Shown here in pieces: positions 1 through 7,315 of a DNA stretch of 11,116 nucleotides (position 1 is its first letter; every line of letters starts with the position of its first letter). A program made the position numbers and the translations under genes. The stretch is from Paracoccaceae bacterium (GTDB lineage Bacteria; Pseudomonadota; Alphaproteobacteria; Rhodobacterales; Rhodobacteraceae). The notes below the pieces were generated by a model, which saw nothing but the letters and a program-made list of their open reading frames with translations, did no database searches and was not told the origin of the DNA. Where the stretch lies: NCBI GenBank assembly GCA_025458985.1, contig JALORM010000028.1:1-11116 (forward strand), given 5' to 3'.

Positions 1-413
1 TCCGCGATCAGGCCCGCACCGAGGAGGCCCGCGCGCAGGCCCTGCTGGACCAGGCCAGCCAGACTGCCGTCACACCACACATGCTGAACCGCTTCGCCAA
101 GGCTGCGCGCGACCGCATGCGCCTGCCCGGCGGCGGCTTCCGCCGCGACCACCTGCGCGCCCTCGCCCAACGCGTCGAGGTGGCAGAAGGCGAGGTCCGG
201 ATCATCGGATCGAAGTCCCGGCTGCTCCACACGCTCACAGCGCAGGGTAGCGGAAACGCAGTGCCCACTCAGGGACTGAAGTGGCGGAGAGAGAGGGATT
301 CGAACCCTCGAGACGGTTTCCCGCCTACACACTTTCCAGGCGTGCGCCTTCGACCACTCGGCCACCTCTCCGTGCCGGGCCGCTGTTGCGGGGCTCTGGC
401 GGGTCCGGCATAG
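1..413 (+). CDS. serine recombinase, C-terminal fragment (5' part outside window)
   Basis: The reading frame is open from the left edge (first full codon at 3) to a TAG at 411-413. Residues up to about position 245 resemble the C-terminal end of resolvase/invertase-type serine recombinases of alphaproteobacteria: a basic RRDHLRALAQRVEV stretch, then a VRIIGSKSRLLHTL ending. The catalytic N-terminal domain lies outside the window, so the family is inferred from this tail alone. From base 282 the frame crosses the tRNA-Ser gene on the opposite strand, giving the well-known RERDSNPR-type string, so the last 43 residues are antisense tRNA plus its flank. Such an enzyme would cut and join DNA at an attachment site, and its 3' end lies next to the tRNA 3' end, as expected at an element border. 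It could also be a decayed remnant. Confidence 0.68.
   Translation, partial: RDQARTEEARAQALLDQASQTAVTPHMLNRFAKAARDRMRLPGGGFRRDHLRALAQRVEVAEGEVRIIGSKSRLLHTLTAQGSGNAVPTQGLKWRRERDSNPRDGFPPTHFPGVRLRPLGHLSVPGRCCGALAGPA
282..331. other. probable attachment-site region at the tRNA-Ser 3' end
   Basis: A recombinase gene abuts and enters the 3' half of tRNA-Ser, the usual arrangement at the border of an element integrated in a tRNA gene. The tRNA is intact, including CCA, so the 3' half may have been rebuilt by the incoming element. The exact core cannot be set because the other border, which should carry a direct repeat of part of this segment, lies outside the window. Coordinates mark the 3' half (T arm, variable arm, CCA) only. 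This is inference from arrangement. Confidence 0.38.
282..371 (-). tRNA. tRNA-Ser(GGA)
   Basis: The complement strand folds as a class II tRNA of 90 nt including an encoded CCA (bases 284-282). The acceptor stem pairs GGAGAGG with TCTCTCC (one G-U), discriminator G. The anticodon stem CACGC/GTGTG closes the loop CTGGAAA, so the anticodon is GGA (337-335) and reads UCC and UCU. A long variable arm and a T arm GAGGG-TTCGAAT-CCCTC follow, which is the serine signature. Its 3' end faces the recombinase fragment, making it the probable integration target of the element to the left. It is divergent from the permease gene. Confidence 0.96.
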
Positions 414-414
414 T
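386..414 (+). promoter_or_regulatory. candidate sigma70-type promoter for the permease gene
   Basis: TTGCGG at 386-391 and CATAGT at 409-414 are separated by exactly 17 bases in the short divergent spacer. The -10 matches four of six consensus bases and the -35 three of six. Transcription would start near 421, leaving a leader of about 50 bases before the GTG start at 473. A tRNA promoter on the other strand must lie in the same spacer, but I see only a weak one (CACTAT at 415-410). Confidence 0.35.
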
Positions 415-472
415 GGGCGTGCTTGGCGCCGGCCCGAACCGGGAACGGCCTTGAAGGAAATGCCAGCCCGTC

Positions 473-1594
473 GTGAACACCAGCCCTTCTCCCGACCGCC
501 GCCCGCTGATCCGGGCCCTGCGCCCGGAACCGGTCAAGGTCCAGACCGTGGCGCTGGTCATCATCGCCTTTGCGGTCGTCCTGTTCCTGCTGGTGCAGGC
601 CCGCTTCATCCTGATCTCGCTCGCGACGGCGATCATCCTGTTCTCGCTGATGTCGGACGCCATCGACATGATCGCGCGGGTACGCATCGGCCCCCTCAGG
701 ATCCCGAACTGGCTGGCGAGCCTTGTCGCGCTGGCGCTGGTGTCGGGCAACCTCCTGATGCTGTCGGCGATCATCATCAGCCAGGTGAACACCATCGTCG
801 TGACCTCGATCACCTATGCCGACCAGGCGTCCCGGGCCATCGCGGGGCTCTTCGGCTGGATGGGCGAGCGTGTCGAGACCTCGGTGCTCGCCTCGATGCA
901 GTCGGTCGACGTCTCGGCCTACATCCGAACCGCGGCGGGCCAGGCGGGCGGCCTGCTGTCGGCCACGACCCTCGTCATCATCTTCGTGACCTTCCTCTTC
1001 GTGGAACGCATCTGGTTCCGCACCAAGCTGGTCGCGTTCTTCGGCGGCGACCCCGACCGGGCGCAGCGCGTCGAGCGGGTGATCGGCACGATCATCCACC
1101 GGGTGAACCGATATCTTCTGGTCAAGACCTGCGTCAGCCTGGCCACGGGGGCGCTGGTCTACGGGGTCGCGAAGACCTTCGGCCTCGACCTTGCCCTGGC
1201 CATCGCGATCCTGACCTTCGTGCTGAACTTCATTCCCTCGGTCGGCTCGATCATCGCGACGGTGCTCGTGGGGCTCGTCGCCTATGTCCAACTGGGCGAG
1301 CCTGCCCCAGCGGCCGCCGTCTTCGTGATCTGCGGCGTCATCCAGTTCGTGATCGGGAACCTGATCGACCCGATGCTGATGGGCCAGGCGCTCAGGCTCT
1401 CGTCCTTCGGGATCATCCTGTCGCTCGCCTTCTGGGGGGCGGTCTGGGGCATCCCTGGGATGTTCCTGTCGGTCCCGATCATGGTCGCCATCATGATCGT
1501 CTGTGCGCAGATCCCCGCGATGCGGCCTCTGGCAGTGCTGCTGTCGCGCGAGGGCCTGCCGGAGGAGCCGGTCGGGGACGGCCGCGACCGCTAG
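473..1594 (+). CDS. AI-2E/PerM (UPF0118) family membrane permease
   Basis: A 373-residue integral membrane protein of the AI-2E transporter family (TqsA/PerM/YdiK relatives). The family includes exporters of autoinducer-2 and Na+/H+ antiporters, so the substrate here cannot be named. Hydrophobic segments lie at about 24-62 (two helices), 82-112, 160-178, 216-232, 236-272, 280-300 and 312-346, fitting about eight helices. The conserved C-terminal half is present: FIPSVGS at 253-259 and NLIDPMLMG at 296-304. Length is typical (350-400). The GTG start is chosen because AAGGA lies about 14 bases upstream and the nearby ATG at 460 is out of frame. It is transcribed alone, convergent with the editing-protein gene and overlapping it by 3 bases at the stop codons. 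Not part of the leftward stress cluster. Confidence 0.88.
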   Translation: MNTSPSPDRRPLIRALRPEPVKVQTVALVIIAFAVVLFLLVQARFILISLATAIILFSLMSDAIDMIARVRIGPLRIPNWLASLVALALVSGNLLMLSAIIISQVNTIVVTSITYADQASRAIAGLFGWMGERVETSVLASMQSVDVSAYIRTAAGQAGGLLSATTLVIIFVTFLFVERIWFRTKLVAFFGGDPDRAQRVERVIGTIIHRVNRYLLVKTCVSLATGALVYGVAKTFGLDLALAIAILTFVLNFIPSVGSIIATVLVGLVAYVQLGEPAPAAAVFVICGVIQFVIGNLIDPMLMGQALRLSSFGIILSLAFWGAVWGIPGMFLSVPIMVAIMIVCAQIPAMRPLAVLLSREGLPEEPVGDGRDR

Positions 1595-2313
1595 CCTGCG
1601 CCGTCGAGGGCGATCGGCACCCGGCGGTTCTGACGGCCCTTGTTCTCGACCTTGCCGAGGCCGATCCGGCCGATCTCGCCGGTGCGCGCGACATGGGTGC
1701 CGCCGCAGGGCTGCAGGTCGACCTGTTCGGCGCCCGCGCCGATCCGTACGAGCCTTACCCGGCCCTGCCCCGTCGGCGGCATCACCGACATCGTCTTGAC
1801 GAGGCCGGGGTTCGCGGCCAGCTCGGCATCGGTGATCCAGTCCTCGGTCACGGGAAGGTCGCGCGCGACAAGCCCGTTCAGCGCTGTCTCGATCCCGTCG
1901 CGGTCCTCGGGCGCACCTTCCATGGCGAAGTCGAGGCGCCCGCGTCCGGCCCCGATCTGGCCGCCCGTCACCGGGAAGGGCAGCACCACCGACAGCAGGT
2001 GCAGCGCGGTGTGCACCCGCATGTGCAGGTGGCGCCGGTCCCAGTCCAGCACCTGGCGGATTGCGGCGCCGGCGGGCGGCACGGGCCCTTCGCCGGGGAT
2101 CAGGACGACCGTCCCACCCTCGCCCTTCACCGCAGTGGCGATGCCGAGGCGCCCTGCGTCCCAGTCGAGCCACCCGCTGTCGCCGGGCTGGCCGCCGCCC
2201 TGGGGGTAGAAGAGCGAACGGTCGACGACGAGGCCGCCTTCGGGCGTCAGGGCGGCGACGCGGGCTTCGGCCTCGCGGGCATAGGGGGCGGTGCGGTAGA
2301 GCGGTTCGGTCAC
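1591..2313 (-). CDS. alaX: alanyl-tRNA trans-editing protein, AlaX type
   Basis: A 240-residue free-standing editing domain related to the C-terminal editing domain of alanyl-tRNA synthetase. The family hydrolyses Ser-tRNA(Ala) or Gly-tRNA(Ala) in the cytoplasm, preventing serine or glycine from entering at alanine codons. Both zinc-binding motifs are visible: HTALH at 101-105 and CGGTH at 203-207. The N-terminal YPQGGGQPGDSG (36-47) is the glycine-rich motif shared with AlaRS. The length fits the AlaX-M class without the C-Ala domain. The start is GTG at 2313, whose GTGA overlaps the stop of the upstream channel gene by 4 bases, suggesting coupled translation. An editing gene last in a tellurite/cysteine/channel operon is unexpected; a link through serine-consuming cysteine metabolism is speculation. 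Confidence 0.92.
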   Translation of the reverse strand: MTEPLYRTAPYAREAEARVAALTPEGGLVVDRSLFYPQGGGQPGDSGWLDWDAGRLGIATAVKGEGGTVVLIPGEGPVPPAGAAIRQVLDWDRRHLHMRVHTALHLLSVVLPFPVTGGQIGAGRGRLDFAMEGAPEDRDGIETALNGLVARDLPVTEDWITDAELAANPGLVKTMSVMPPTGQGRVRLVRIGAGAEQVDLQPCGGTHVARTGEIGRIGLGKVENKGRQNRRVPIALDGAG

Positions 2314-5072
2314 GACTGGAGGTCCTCGGGGCCTGGCGGGTCGGTCAGCGCCGGATCGATCTGGTTCGTGCCTTCGACCTTTTGCTGCCCGCCCTTCCTG
2401 CGCGGCGGCGTCTTGCTGCCGGTAAGCACTTCGGGGTTCCTGAGCCAGATGTCCCGCTGCGCGAAGGGGATCTCGATCCCCTCTTCGGCGAAGCGGCGGG
2501 CGATCTCGTGATTCAGGTCGGACTTGGCGGCGAGCGACAGGTTCACGTCGCGCAGAATGGCGCGGATCTCGAAGTTCAGGGAATCGGCACCGAAGCCGAT
2601 GAAGAGGATGCCGGGTTTGGGGTTGAGGGTGACGAGCGGATGCGCCTCGGCGATGTCGCGCAGGATCCGCTCGACCTTGCGGGTATCGGTGCCGTAGGCG
2701 ACGCCGACAGGGACGATGATCCGCCCCGTCAGGTTGCCGCGCGTGTAGTTGGTGACGACGCCCGAGATCAGGTCCGAGTTCGGCACGATCACGTCGGTGC
2801 GGTCGAAGGTCTCGATCCGGGTGGACCGCACCGAGATGTCGCGCACATAGCCCATCTGGCCGTTGACCTCGATCCAGTCGCCCTCGCTGATCGGGCGCTC
2901 GACCAGAAGGATGATGCCCGAGATGAAGTTCGACACGATGTTCTGGAGGCCGAAGCCGATGCCGACCGATAGCGCGCCGGCGACGATGGCCAGGTTCGAC
3001 AGGTCGATGCCGGCCGAGGTGATCGCGACGATGGCGGCCAGGAAGATGCCGAGGTAGCCGATGCCGGAAACCACGGCGGTCTGCCCGCCCGGGTCGAGCG
3101 AGGTCTTGGGCAGGACCGATGTCTTCAGCGCACCTTGCACCAGCCGCGTCGCGACGTAGAGCGCCGCGAAGACGATGGCGAAGGTCACGAAGTCTGCCGG
3201 TGCGATCCGCGTGTCGCCGAAGGCGAAGCCCTCGCGCGCCCGCGCCCAGAGCTCGGTCAGGTCGGCGACCCGCCAGCCCCAGATCAGCGCCAGGAACGGA
3301 ACCGCCGCCAGCGTCAGCGCGAAGCCGACAAGCACCGGGATCAGCGCCTCCTCCTCGTCGTCCCCCCGGCCGGTGGCCAGCGCGTAGAGGTCGGCGACAA
3401 GCTTCTGCAGGATGACCACAAAGGCCAGCAGCGCCAGCGACAGGGCGGTGGGGAACACCAGGAACCGGCCGAGCGTGTAGTAGCCGATCGCGGCCAGCGC
3501 CGGACCGGCGATGGCGGCCAGCATCGTGCCGCGCCCGACGAGGACCAGCACGCGCGCCCGGGTCTGCGTCTCGGCCGCGCCGCTTGCCGCCCCGGCACCG
3601 ACCAGGATCTGGCCCAGCCGGAACAACAGCAGTCCGCAGGCCACCAGCACCGGGAAGCCCAGCACGACCCGGCCAACGAGGCTTTCGCCCTCGTAGGGCA
3701 GCATCGCGCCGATCAGCCCGCCGATCGCCAGCAGCAGACCGAGAAGCGTGGCGTAGAACCGCCCCTCGGCCCGCCGTTCGGGAGAGAGGCCGGGGATCAG
3801 CGCGGCCTCCTCGGCGCGCGCGAACACCTGGTGGCCCAGCCAGCGCGCGGCAAGAATCACGAAGCCGATCATCGGCAGCGCCGCCAGCAGGACCGCGCCC
3901 CGCGGGCCGGAAAGCCCGGTGGTGAAGGCCGCCGTGATCAGCAGGATGACCCCGATGTAGGGAAGCACGACCTGCCCGAGCGACACCAGAAGCGCCAGCA
4001 CCACGCGCTTGGCGCGGCGGCCGGTCCCGGCCATGAAGCGTCCCGCCAGCCGGTCGCTCCACTGCCGGCCCTGGATCAGCAGCGCCGCGCCTATCCCCAG
4101 CAGCAGCAGCGTTGCGGGAAGGTTCTCGCGGGCGTTGGCGCGCAGCGTCGGGCTTGCCCAGGCCTCGCGGGTCTCCGACCAGATCTCGGTCACGATCCGC
4201 CCAAGCGCCGACAGCGCGGGCGGCCAGTTGACCGGCACCAAGGGCGAGGGCCCGAGCTCCAGTAGCTCGCTCGCCTGGCGGCTGCGCAGCGTGCTGTCGA
4301 TCTCGCGGATCAGGCCGTCGGCGCCGACATAGGCCTCTTCGGCGGCGATCCCCGGCGCCTGCAGCGTCGCCAGCTGGTCATTCAGCGCGGCCCGGCGGCC
4401 GGCGATGTCCTCGGGCTCGGTCTCGCCCTCGGCGGGGGCAGGCCCGAGCGCCGTGATCTGGTTGCGGATCGTGTCGATCCGCGAGCGGTTCGCGCTTTGC
4501 GCCGCAAGGAACTGCTCGCGCCAGCGCGCGATGTCGCTGCGCAGCCGCTCCAGCGCAAGGTTGGTGGTGTCGGGGTCCTCCAGCGCGGCCTCGGCCGCGC
4601 GGCGGATCTCGTTCCAGGCGGCGTAGTCGGGCGGTTCGCCCGCCACGGGTCGCTCGCCCGCACCATCGTCGGCCCCGCCGTCGGTGTCGGCATCGGCGGA
4701 GGAGCCCAGCCACCAGTTGAGTGTCTGCCCGGCAGGCACCGCCTGGGCGCGGCCTGTCCCCTCGGTCCCCAGCCACCATGAGGCCGGGGTGGGCGCCGCC
4801 TCGCCGGCCCCCGCGCCGCCTCCCGCGCCGCCACCCAGCCACCAGCTTGCCGGCCGCACCGGAACCTGCCCGCCCTGCCCGTTCTGGCCAAGCCACCAGC
4901 CGATGGTCTCGGCCATGCCCGGCGCGGCCGGCTCGCCCCCCGCAGCACCGTCGCCCGACGAGCCGAGCCACCACGACATGACCTGCGCCGGGGCGGGCGC
5001 GGGCGCCAGACCTAGGAAGAGGCCGGCCAGCGCCGCGACGAATGCGCCGCGAAGGGCCGCGAAGGCGGTCAT
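2310..5072 (-). CDS. large mechanosensitive channel, DUF3772 plus MscS domain, with WWLG repeats
   Basis: A 920-residue inner-membrane channel of the MscK/YbiO-like branch of the MscS superfamily, expected to open under membrane tension and release solutes on hypo-osmotic shock. A signal peptide covers about 1-30, ending APAPAQ. Five WWLG motifs follow (34-123), then an acidic linker (126-146) and a helical periplasmic region with a DUF3772-like part (about 172-245, containing ITALGPAPAEG). A long multi-helix section (about 327-690) leads to the MscS core: pore helix with GLQNIVSNF (708-716), then ERPISEGDWIEV and DVIVPNSDL, and a basic then acidic C-terminal tail (about 885-920). The ATG at 5072 is chosen because it begins the signal peptide and overlaps the upstream stop as ATGA. 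The gene also overlaps alaX downstream. The repeats are the odd part; the channel assignment is firm. Confidence 0.92.
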   Translation of the reverse strand: MTAFAALRGAFVAALAGLFLGLAPAPAPAQVMSWWLGSSGDGAAGGEPAAPGMAETIGWWLGQNGQGGQVPVRPASWWLGGGAGGGAGAGEAAPTPASWWLGTEGTGRAQAVPAGQTLNWWLGSSADADTDGGADDGAGERPVAGEPPDYAAWNEIRRAAEAALEDPDTTNLALERLRSDIARWREQFLAAQSANRSRIDTIRNQITALGPAPAEGETEPEDIAGRRAALNDQLATLQAPGIAAEEAYVGADGLIREIDSTLRSRQASELLELGPSPLVPVNWPPALSALGRIVTEIWSETREAWASPTLRANARENLPATLLLLGIGAALLIQGRQWSDRLAGRFMAGTGRRAKRVVLALLVSLGQVVLPYIGVILLITAAFTTGLSGPRGAVLLAALPMIGFVILAARWLGHQVFARAEEAALIPGLSPERRAEGRFYATLLGLLLAIGGLIGAMLPYEGESLVGRVVLGFPVLVACGLLLFRLGQILVGAGAASGAAETQTRARVLVLVGRGTMLAAIAGPALAAIGYYTLGRFLVFPTALSLALLAFVVILQKLVADLYALATGRGDDEEEALIPVLVGFALTLAAVPFLALIWGWRVADLTELWARAREGFAFGDTRIAPADFVTFAIVFAALYVATRLVQGALKTSVLPKTSLDPGGQTAVVSGIGYLGIFLAAIVAITSAGIDLSNLAIVAGALSVGIGFGLQNIVSNFISGIILLVERPISEGDWIEVNGQMGYVRDISVRSTRIETFDRTDVIVPNSDLISGVVTNYTRGNLTGRIIVPVGVAYGTDTRKVERILRDIAEAHPLVTLNPKPGILFIGFGADSLNFEIRAILRDVNLSLAAKSDLNHEIARRFAEEGIEIPFAQRDIWLRNPEVLTGSKTPPRRKGGQQKVEGTNQIDPALTDPPGPEDLQS
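4704..4973 (-). repeat. five WWLG motifs in the channel's N-terminal periplasmic segment
   Basis: The encoded motif WWLG occurs at residues 34-37, 59-62, 77-80, 99-102 and 120-123 of the channel protein (DNA 4973-4962, 4898-4887, 4844-4833, 4778-4767 and 4715-4704). Start-to-start distances are 25, 18, 22 and 21 residues. The preceding residue is S, G, S, S or N. The linkers are Gly/Ala/Pro-rich and differ from one another, so the repeat is a short conserved motif in variable spacers, not a recent tandem copy. On the plus strand each copy reads AGCCACCA. The position just after the signal peptide places it outside the inner membrane. Confidence 0.9.
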
Positions 5073-6103
5073 GGGTCCTGGAACACCGCCGGCACGTCGC
5101 GCGGCGCGGCCTCGAGCCAGGCGGGCGCCGGCAGGCCCTTCTCGCGCAGAAACACGGGGTTGAAGAGCTTGGACTGGTACCGCGTGCCGTAGTCGCACAG
5201 GATCGTCACGATGGTATGGCCCGGCCCCAGCGCGCGCGCCATGCGGATGGCCCCCGCGATGTTGATCCCCGACGAGCCGCCGAGGCAAAGCCCCTCCTCG
5301 GCCAGCAGGTCAAAGACGATGGGCAGGGCCTCTGCATCGGGGATGCGCCAGCTCATGTCGGGGGTGAAGCCTTCTAGGTTCGCCGTGATCCGGCCCTGGC
5401 CGATCCCTTCGGTGATCGAACTGCCGGGCGCCTCGAACTGGCCCGTGGTGTAGAAGGCATGCAGTGCCGCGCCCTCGGGGTCGGCAAGGCCGATCCTGAC
5501 ACCCTTCGGCTGAAGCGCCTCGGCCACCCCCGCGATCGTCCCGCCCGAGCCTACGGCGCAGACGAAACCGTCGACCCGGCCGCCGGTCTGCTCCCAGATC
5601 TCGGGGCCGGTCGTCTCGACATGGGCCTGGCGGTTGGCCACGTTGTCGAACTGGTTCGCCCAGATCGCGCCGTTGGGCTCGGACTGCGCCAGACGCTCGG
5701 CCAGACGGCCCGAATAGTGGACGTAGTTGTTGGGATTGCGGTAGGGCACCGCCGGCACCTGTACGAGGTCGGCCCCCGCCAGGCGCAGCATGTCCTTCTT
5801 CTCCTGGCTCTGCGTCTCGGGGATCACGATCACCGTGCGGAAGCCCATCGAGGCGCCGACCAGCGCCAGCCCGATGCCGGTGTTGCCCGCCGTGCCCTCG
5901 ACGATGGTGCCGCCCGGGCGAAGCTGCCCCTTGGCCACGGCATCGCGGACGATGTAAAGCGCGGCACGGTCCTTGACCGACTGGCCGGGGTTCATGAACT
6001 CGGCCTTGCCGAGGATCTCGCACCCCGTCATCTCGGACGCCTTGCGCAGGCGGATGAGCGGGGTGTTCCCGATGGCCCCGGCGAGGTCCGTGGCAATGTG
6101 CAT
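5069..6103 (-). CDS. cysK: PLP-dependent cysteine synthase homologue (CysK-like, of the trgAB-cysK locus)
   Basis: A 344-residue fold-type II PLP enzyme. The Schiff-base lysine is K44 in GQSVKDRAA, the substrate loop is TAGNTG at 71-76, and the phosphate loop is the GSGGTIAG segment in the middle of the protein. Classical O-acetylserine sulfhydrylases usually have TSGNTG, so the Ser-to-Ala change, together with a length above the usual 310-320, marks a divergent branch that includes fungal mitochondrial cysteine-synthase-like proteins and, as I recall, some cysteine desulfhydrases. It may therefore make cysteine from O-acetylserine and sulfide or break cysteine down. In R. sphaeroides a cysK lies beside trgAB and the locus affects tellurite resistance. 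A purine-rich GGGAAGGG lies about 10 bases before the ATG; the 55-base gap from trgB shows no clear promoter or terminator. The stop overlaps the channel start (ATGA). Confidence 0.85.
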   Translation of the reverse strand: MHIATDLAGAIGNTPLIRLRKASEMTGCEILGKAEFMNPGQSVKDRAALYIVRDAVAKGQLRPGGTIVEGTAGNTGIGLALVGASMGFRTVIVIPETQSQEKKDMLRLAGADLVQVPAVPYRNPNNYVHYSGRLAERLAQSEPNGAIWANQFDNVANRQAHVETTGPEIWEQTGGRVDGFVCAVGSGGTIAGVAEALQPKGVRIGLADPEGAALHAFYTTGQFEAPGSSITEGIGQGRITANLEGFTPDMSWRIPDAEALPIVFDLLAEEGLCLGGSSGINIAGAIRMARALGPGHTIVTILCDYGTRYQSKLFNPVFLREKGLPAPAWLEAAPRDVPAVFQDP

Positions 6104-6158
6104 GGCGGGCTGCCCTTCCCTTCTTGTCGCTCCTACCTAGGCCGGGGGGCGCGCGAAC

Positions 6159-7286
6159 TCAAGCCGAGCGGCGCAGCGCCTCGCGGCGGGCGGCAAGGAA
6201 CAGCGCCGAGATGAGAAGCTGGCCGTTGTCGACCTCTCCCGACGCCACCAGCGCCATCAGCCGGTCGAAGGGCAGAAGATGTGCGCGGATGTCCTCGTGT
6301 TCGTCGGCGACGCCGCCGACGCCGCCCGCCAGCGCGTCGGGCAGGTCGGCAAGGCCGAGGAAGCAATGGATGTACTCGCTCTTCGCCCCGGGCGAGGGGT
6401 AGTAGCCCGCAACCGGGATCAGCGCACCCAGGGTCAGTCCCGCCTCCTCGACCGCCTCGCGGCGGGCGGCGTCCTCGGGGGTTTCGCCGGGGTCGATCCG
6501 TCCGGCGATCGCCTCGATCTGCCAGGGCTGCGGGTCGCCTCGGCCCCAGGGCCCGGCGCGGAACTGCTCGATCACCATCACCCGGTCACGGACGGGGTCG
6601 TAGGGCAGGACCGTGGCGGCGTCGCCCGAGATGAAGACGGCCCGGGTGACGGGCGCGCTTTGCGTGCCGTCGAAGCGGCGGTAGCTGAGGTCGCCCTCCT
6701 CGATGGCGAAGTACGCGGCGTAGGGCTGGCGCCAGCCGAGCACCGCCACATCGCCCGGCGCTGCACGGCGGCGGACGTCGGTCGGCGCGGGGCTCCGGCC
6801 GGCCCGAACCCGCGAGGCGGCGCGCACCAGCACCTGCGGATAGCGGGCGAACACCGCCGCGTCGGGGCGGCTGCCGCGCACCGCCATGAGTTCCTCGGCC
6901 GCCGCGACCGCGACTTCGGCCCAGCGCGCCGTCCAGTCGGCCGGCGACCACGGCCCGTCTGTGGCCTCGCCGCCCGAGGGAAGATAGAGCCGCGCGGTCG
7001 CCGGCCCGGTCGCGGTCAGGACTTCGGCCTCGGCCGGGCGGGCGCCGAGCCCCGTCGCGTAGGCCTCGATCCGTGCCGCCGGCTCTGCCCCGATGGGCCG
7101 CAGAAGCAGACCCTCGACCGCCGCTCCGGGCTCGGCGACGGGCACCGCCGCGCCGGTGTCGCCAAAGCGGTCGAGCCGGTGGCCACGCAGTACCGCCGGT
7201 TCGGCCGGCAGCACGGCCCCGGCAACCGCGGCCAGCAGCGGCGGATGGCAGAGCGGCCCGTAGAGAAAGAGCGGCATGACCGGCAT
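6159..7286 (-). CDS. trgB: TrgB: AIG2-like domain fused to a NUDIX hydrolase
   Basis: A 375-residue two-domain protein. The N-terminal part (about 5-110) resembles the gamma-glutamylcyclotransferase/AIG2-like fold, opening with LFLYGPL, a variant of the family's YGSL loop. The C-terminal part (about 190-375) is an ADP-ribose-pyrophosphatase-type NUDIX domain. Its NUDIX box is complete from G262 to L284: E268, R276, E277, E280, E281 and G283 fit GX5EX7REUXEEXGU, so metal-dependent diphosphate hydrolysis is expected. This matches TrgB of the R. sphaeroides tellurite-resistance locus; the true substrate is not evident from sequence. The ATG at 7286 follows a GGGCGGGA tract; an in-frame ATG at 7277 is an alternative. 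It lies 29 bases after trgA, in the same direction, and is followed by the cysK homologue. Confidence 0.87.
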   Translation of the reverse strand: MPVMPLFLYGPLCHPPLLAAVAGAVLPAEPAVLRGHRLDRFGDTGAAVPVAEPGAAVEGLLLRPIGAEPAARIEAYATGLGARPAEAEVLTATGPATARLYLPSGGEATDGPWSPADWTARWAEVAVAAAEELMAVRGSRPDAAVFARYPQVLVRAASRVRAGRSPAPTDVRRRAAPGDVAVLGWRQPYAAYFAIEEGDLSYRRFDGTQSAPVTRAVFISGDAATVLPYDPVRDRVMVIEQFRAGPWGRGDPQPWQIEAIAGRIDPGETPEDAARREAVEEAGLTLGALIPVAGYYPSPGAKSEYIHCFLGLADLPDALAGGVGGVADEHEDIRAHLLPFDRLMALVASGEVDNGQLLISALFLAARREALRRSA

Positions 7287-7315
7287 CGTCCCGCCCGCAT
7301 CGCTGCCGGGGCGCG

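Noticed and set aside
282..413. Protein-like string RERDSNPR and following residues on the plus strand
   Set aside because: This is the antisense translation of tRNA-Ser, a familiar artefact; it is kept only as the run-on end of the recombinase frame, not as a domain.
269..2173. A 634-codon open frame on the minus strand
   Set aside because: Low-complexity Arg/Asp/His translation antisense to the permease and running through the tRNA; a shadow of real coding sequence.
451..2511. A 686-codon open frame on the plus strand across the permease and alaX genes
   Set aside because: It overlaps two well-supported genes in another frame or strand, is rich in Arg, Gly, Pro and His, and shows no recognisable motif; long spurious frames are expected at this GC content.
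3135..4265. A 376-codon plus-strand frame antisense to the mechanosensitive channel
   Set aside because: Composition is Gln/Arg/Gly/His-rich without motifs and it lies wholly inside a strongly supported gene.
4704..4973. CRISPR or DNA-level tandem repeat because AGCCACCA recurs five times
   Set aside because: The DNA identity is short and explained by the encoded WWLG; spacers are coding, of unequal length, and in one frame.
6104..6158. Possible internal promoter or terminator between trgB and the cysK homologue
   Set aside because: The 55-base gap has a GC-rich run and a CCTAGG palindrome but no stem-loop with a T tract and no -35/-10 pair with acceptable spacing.
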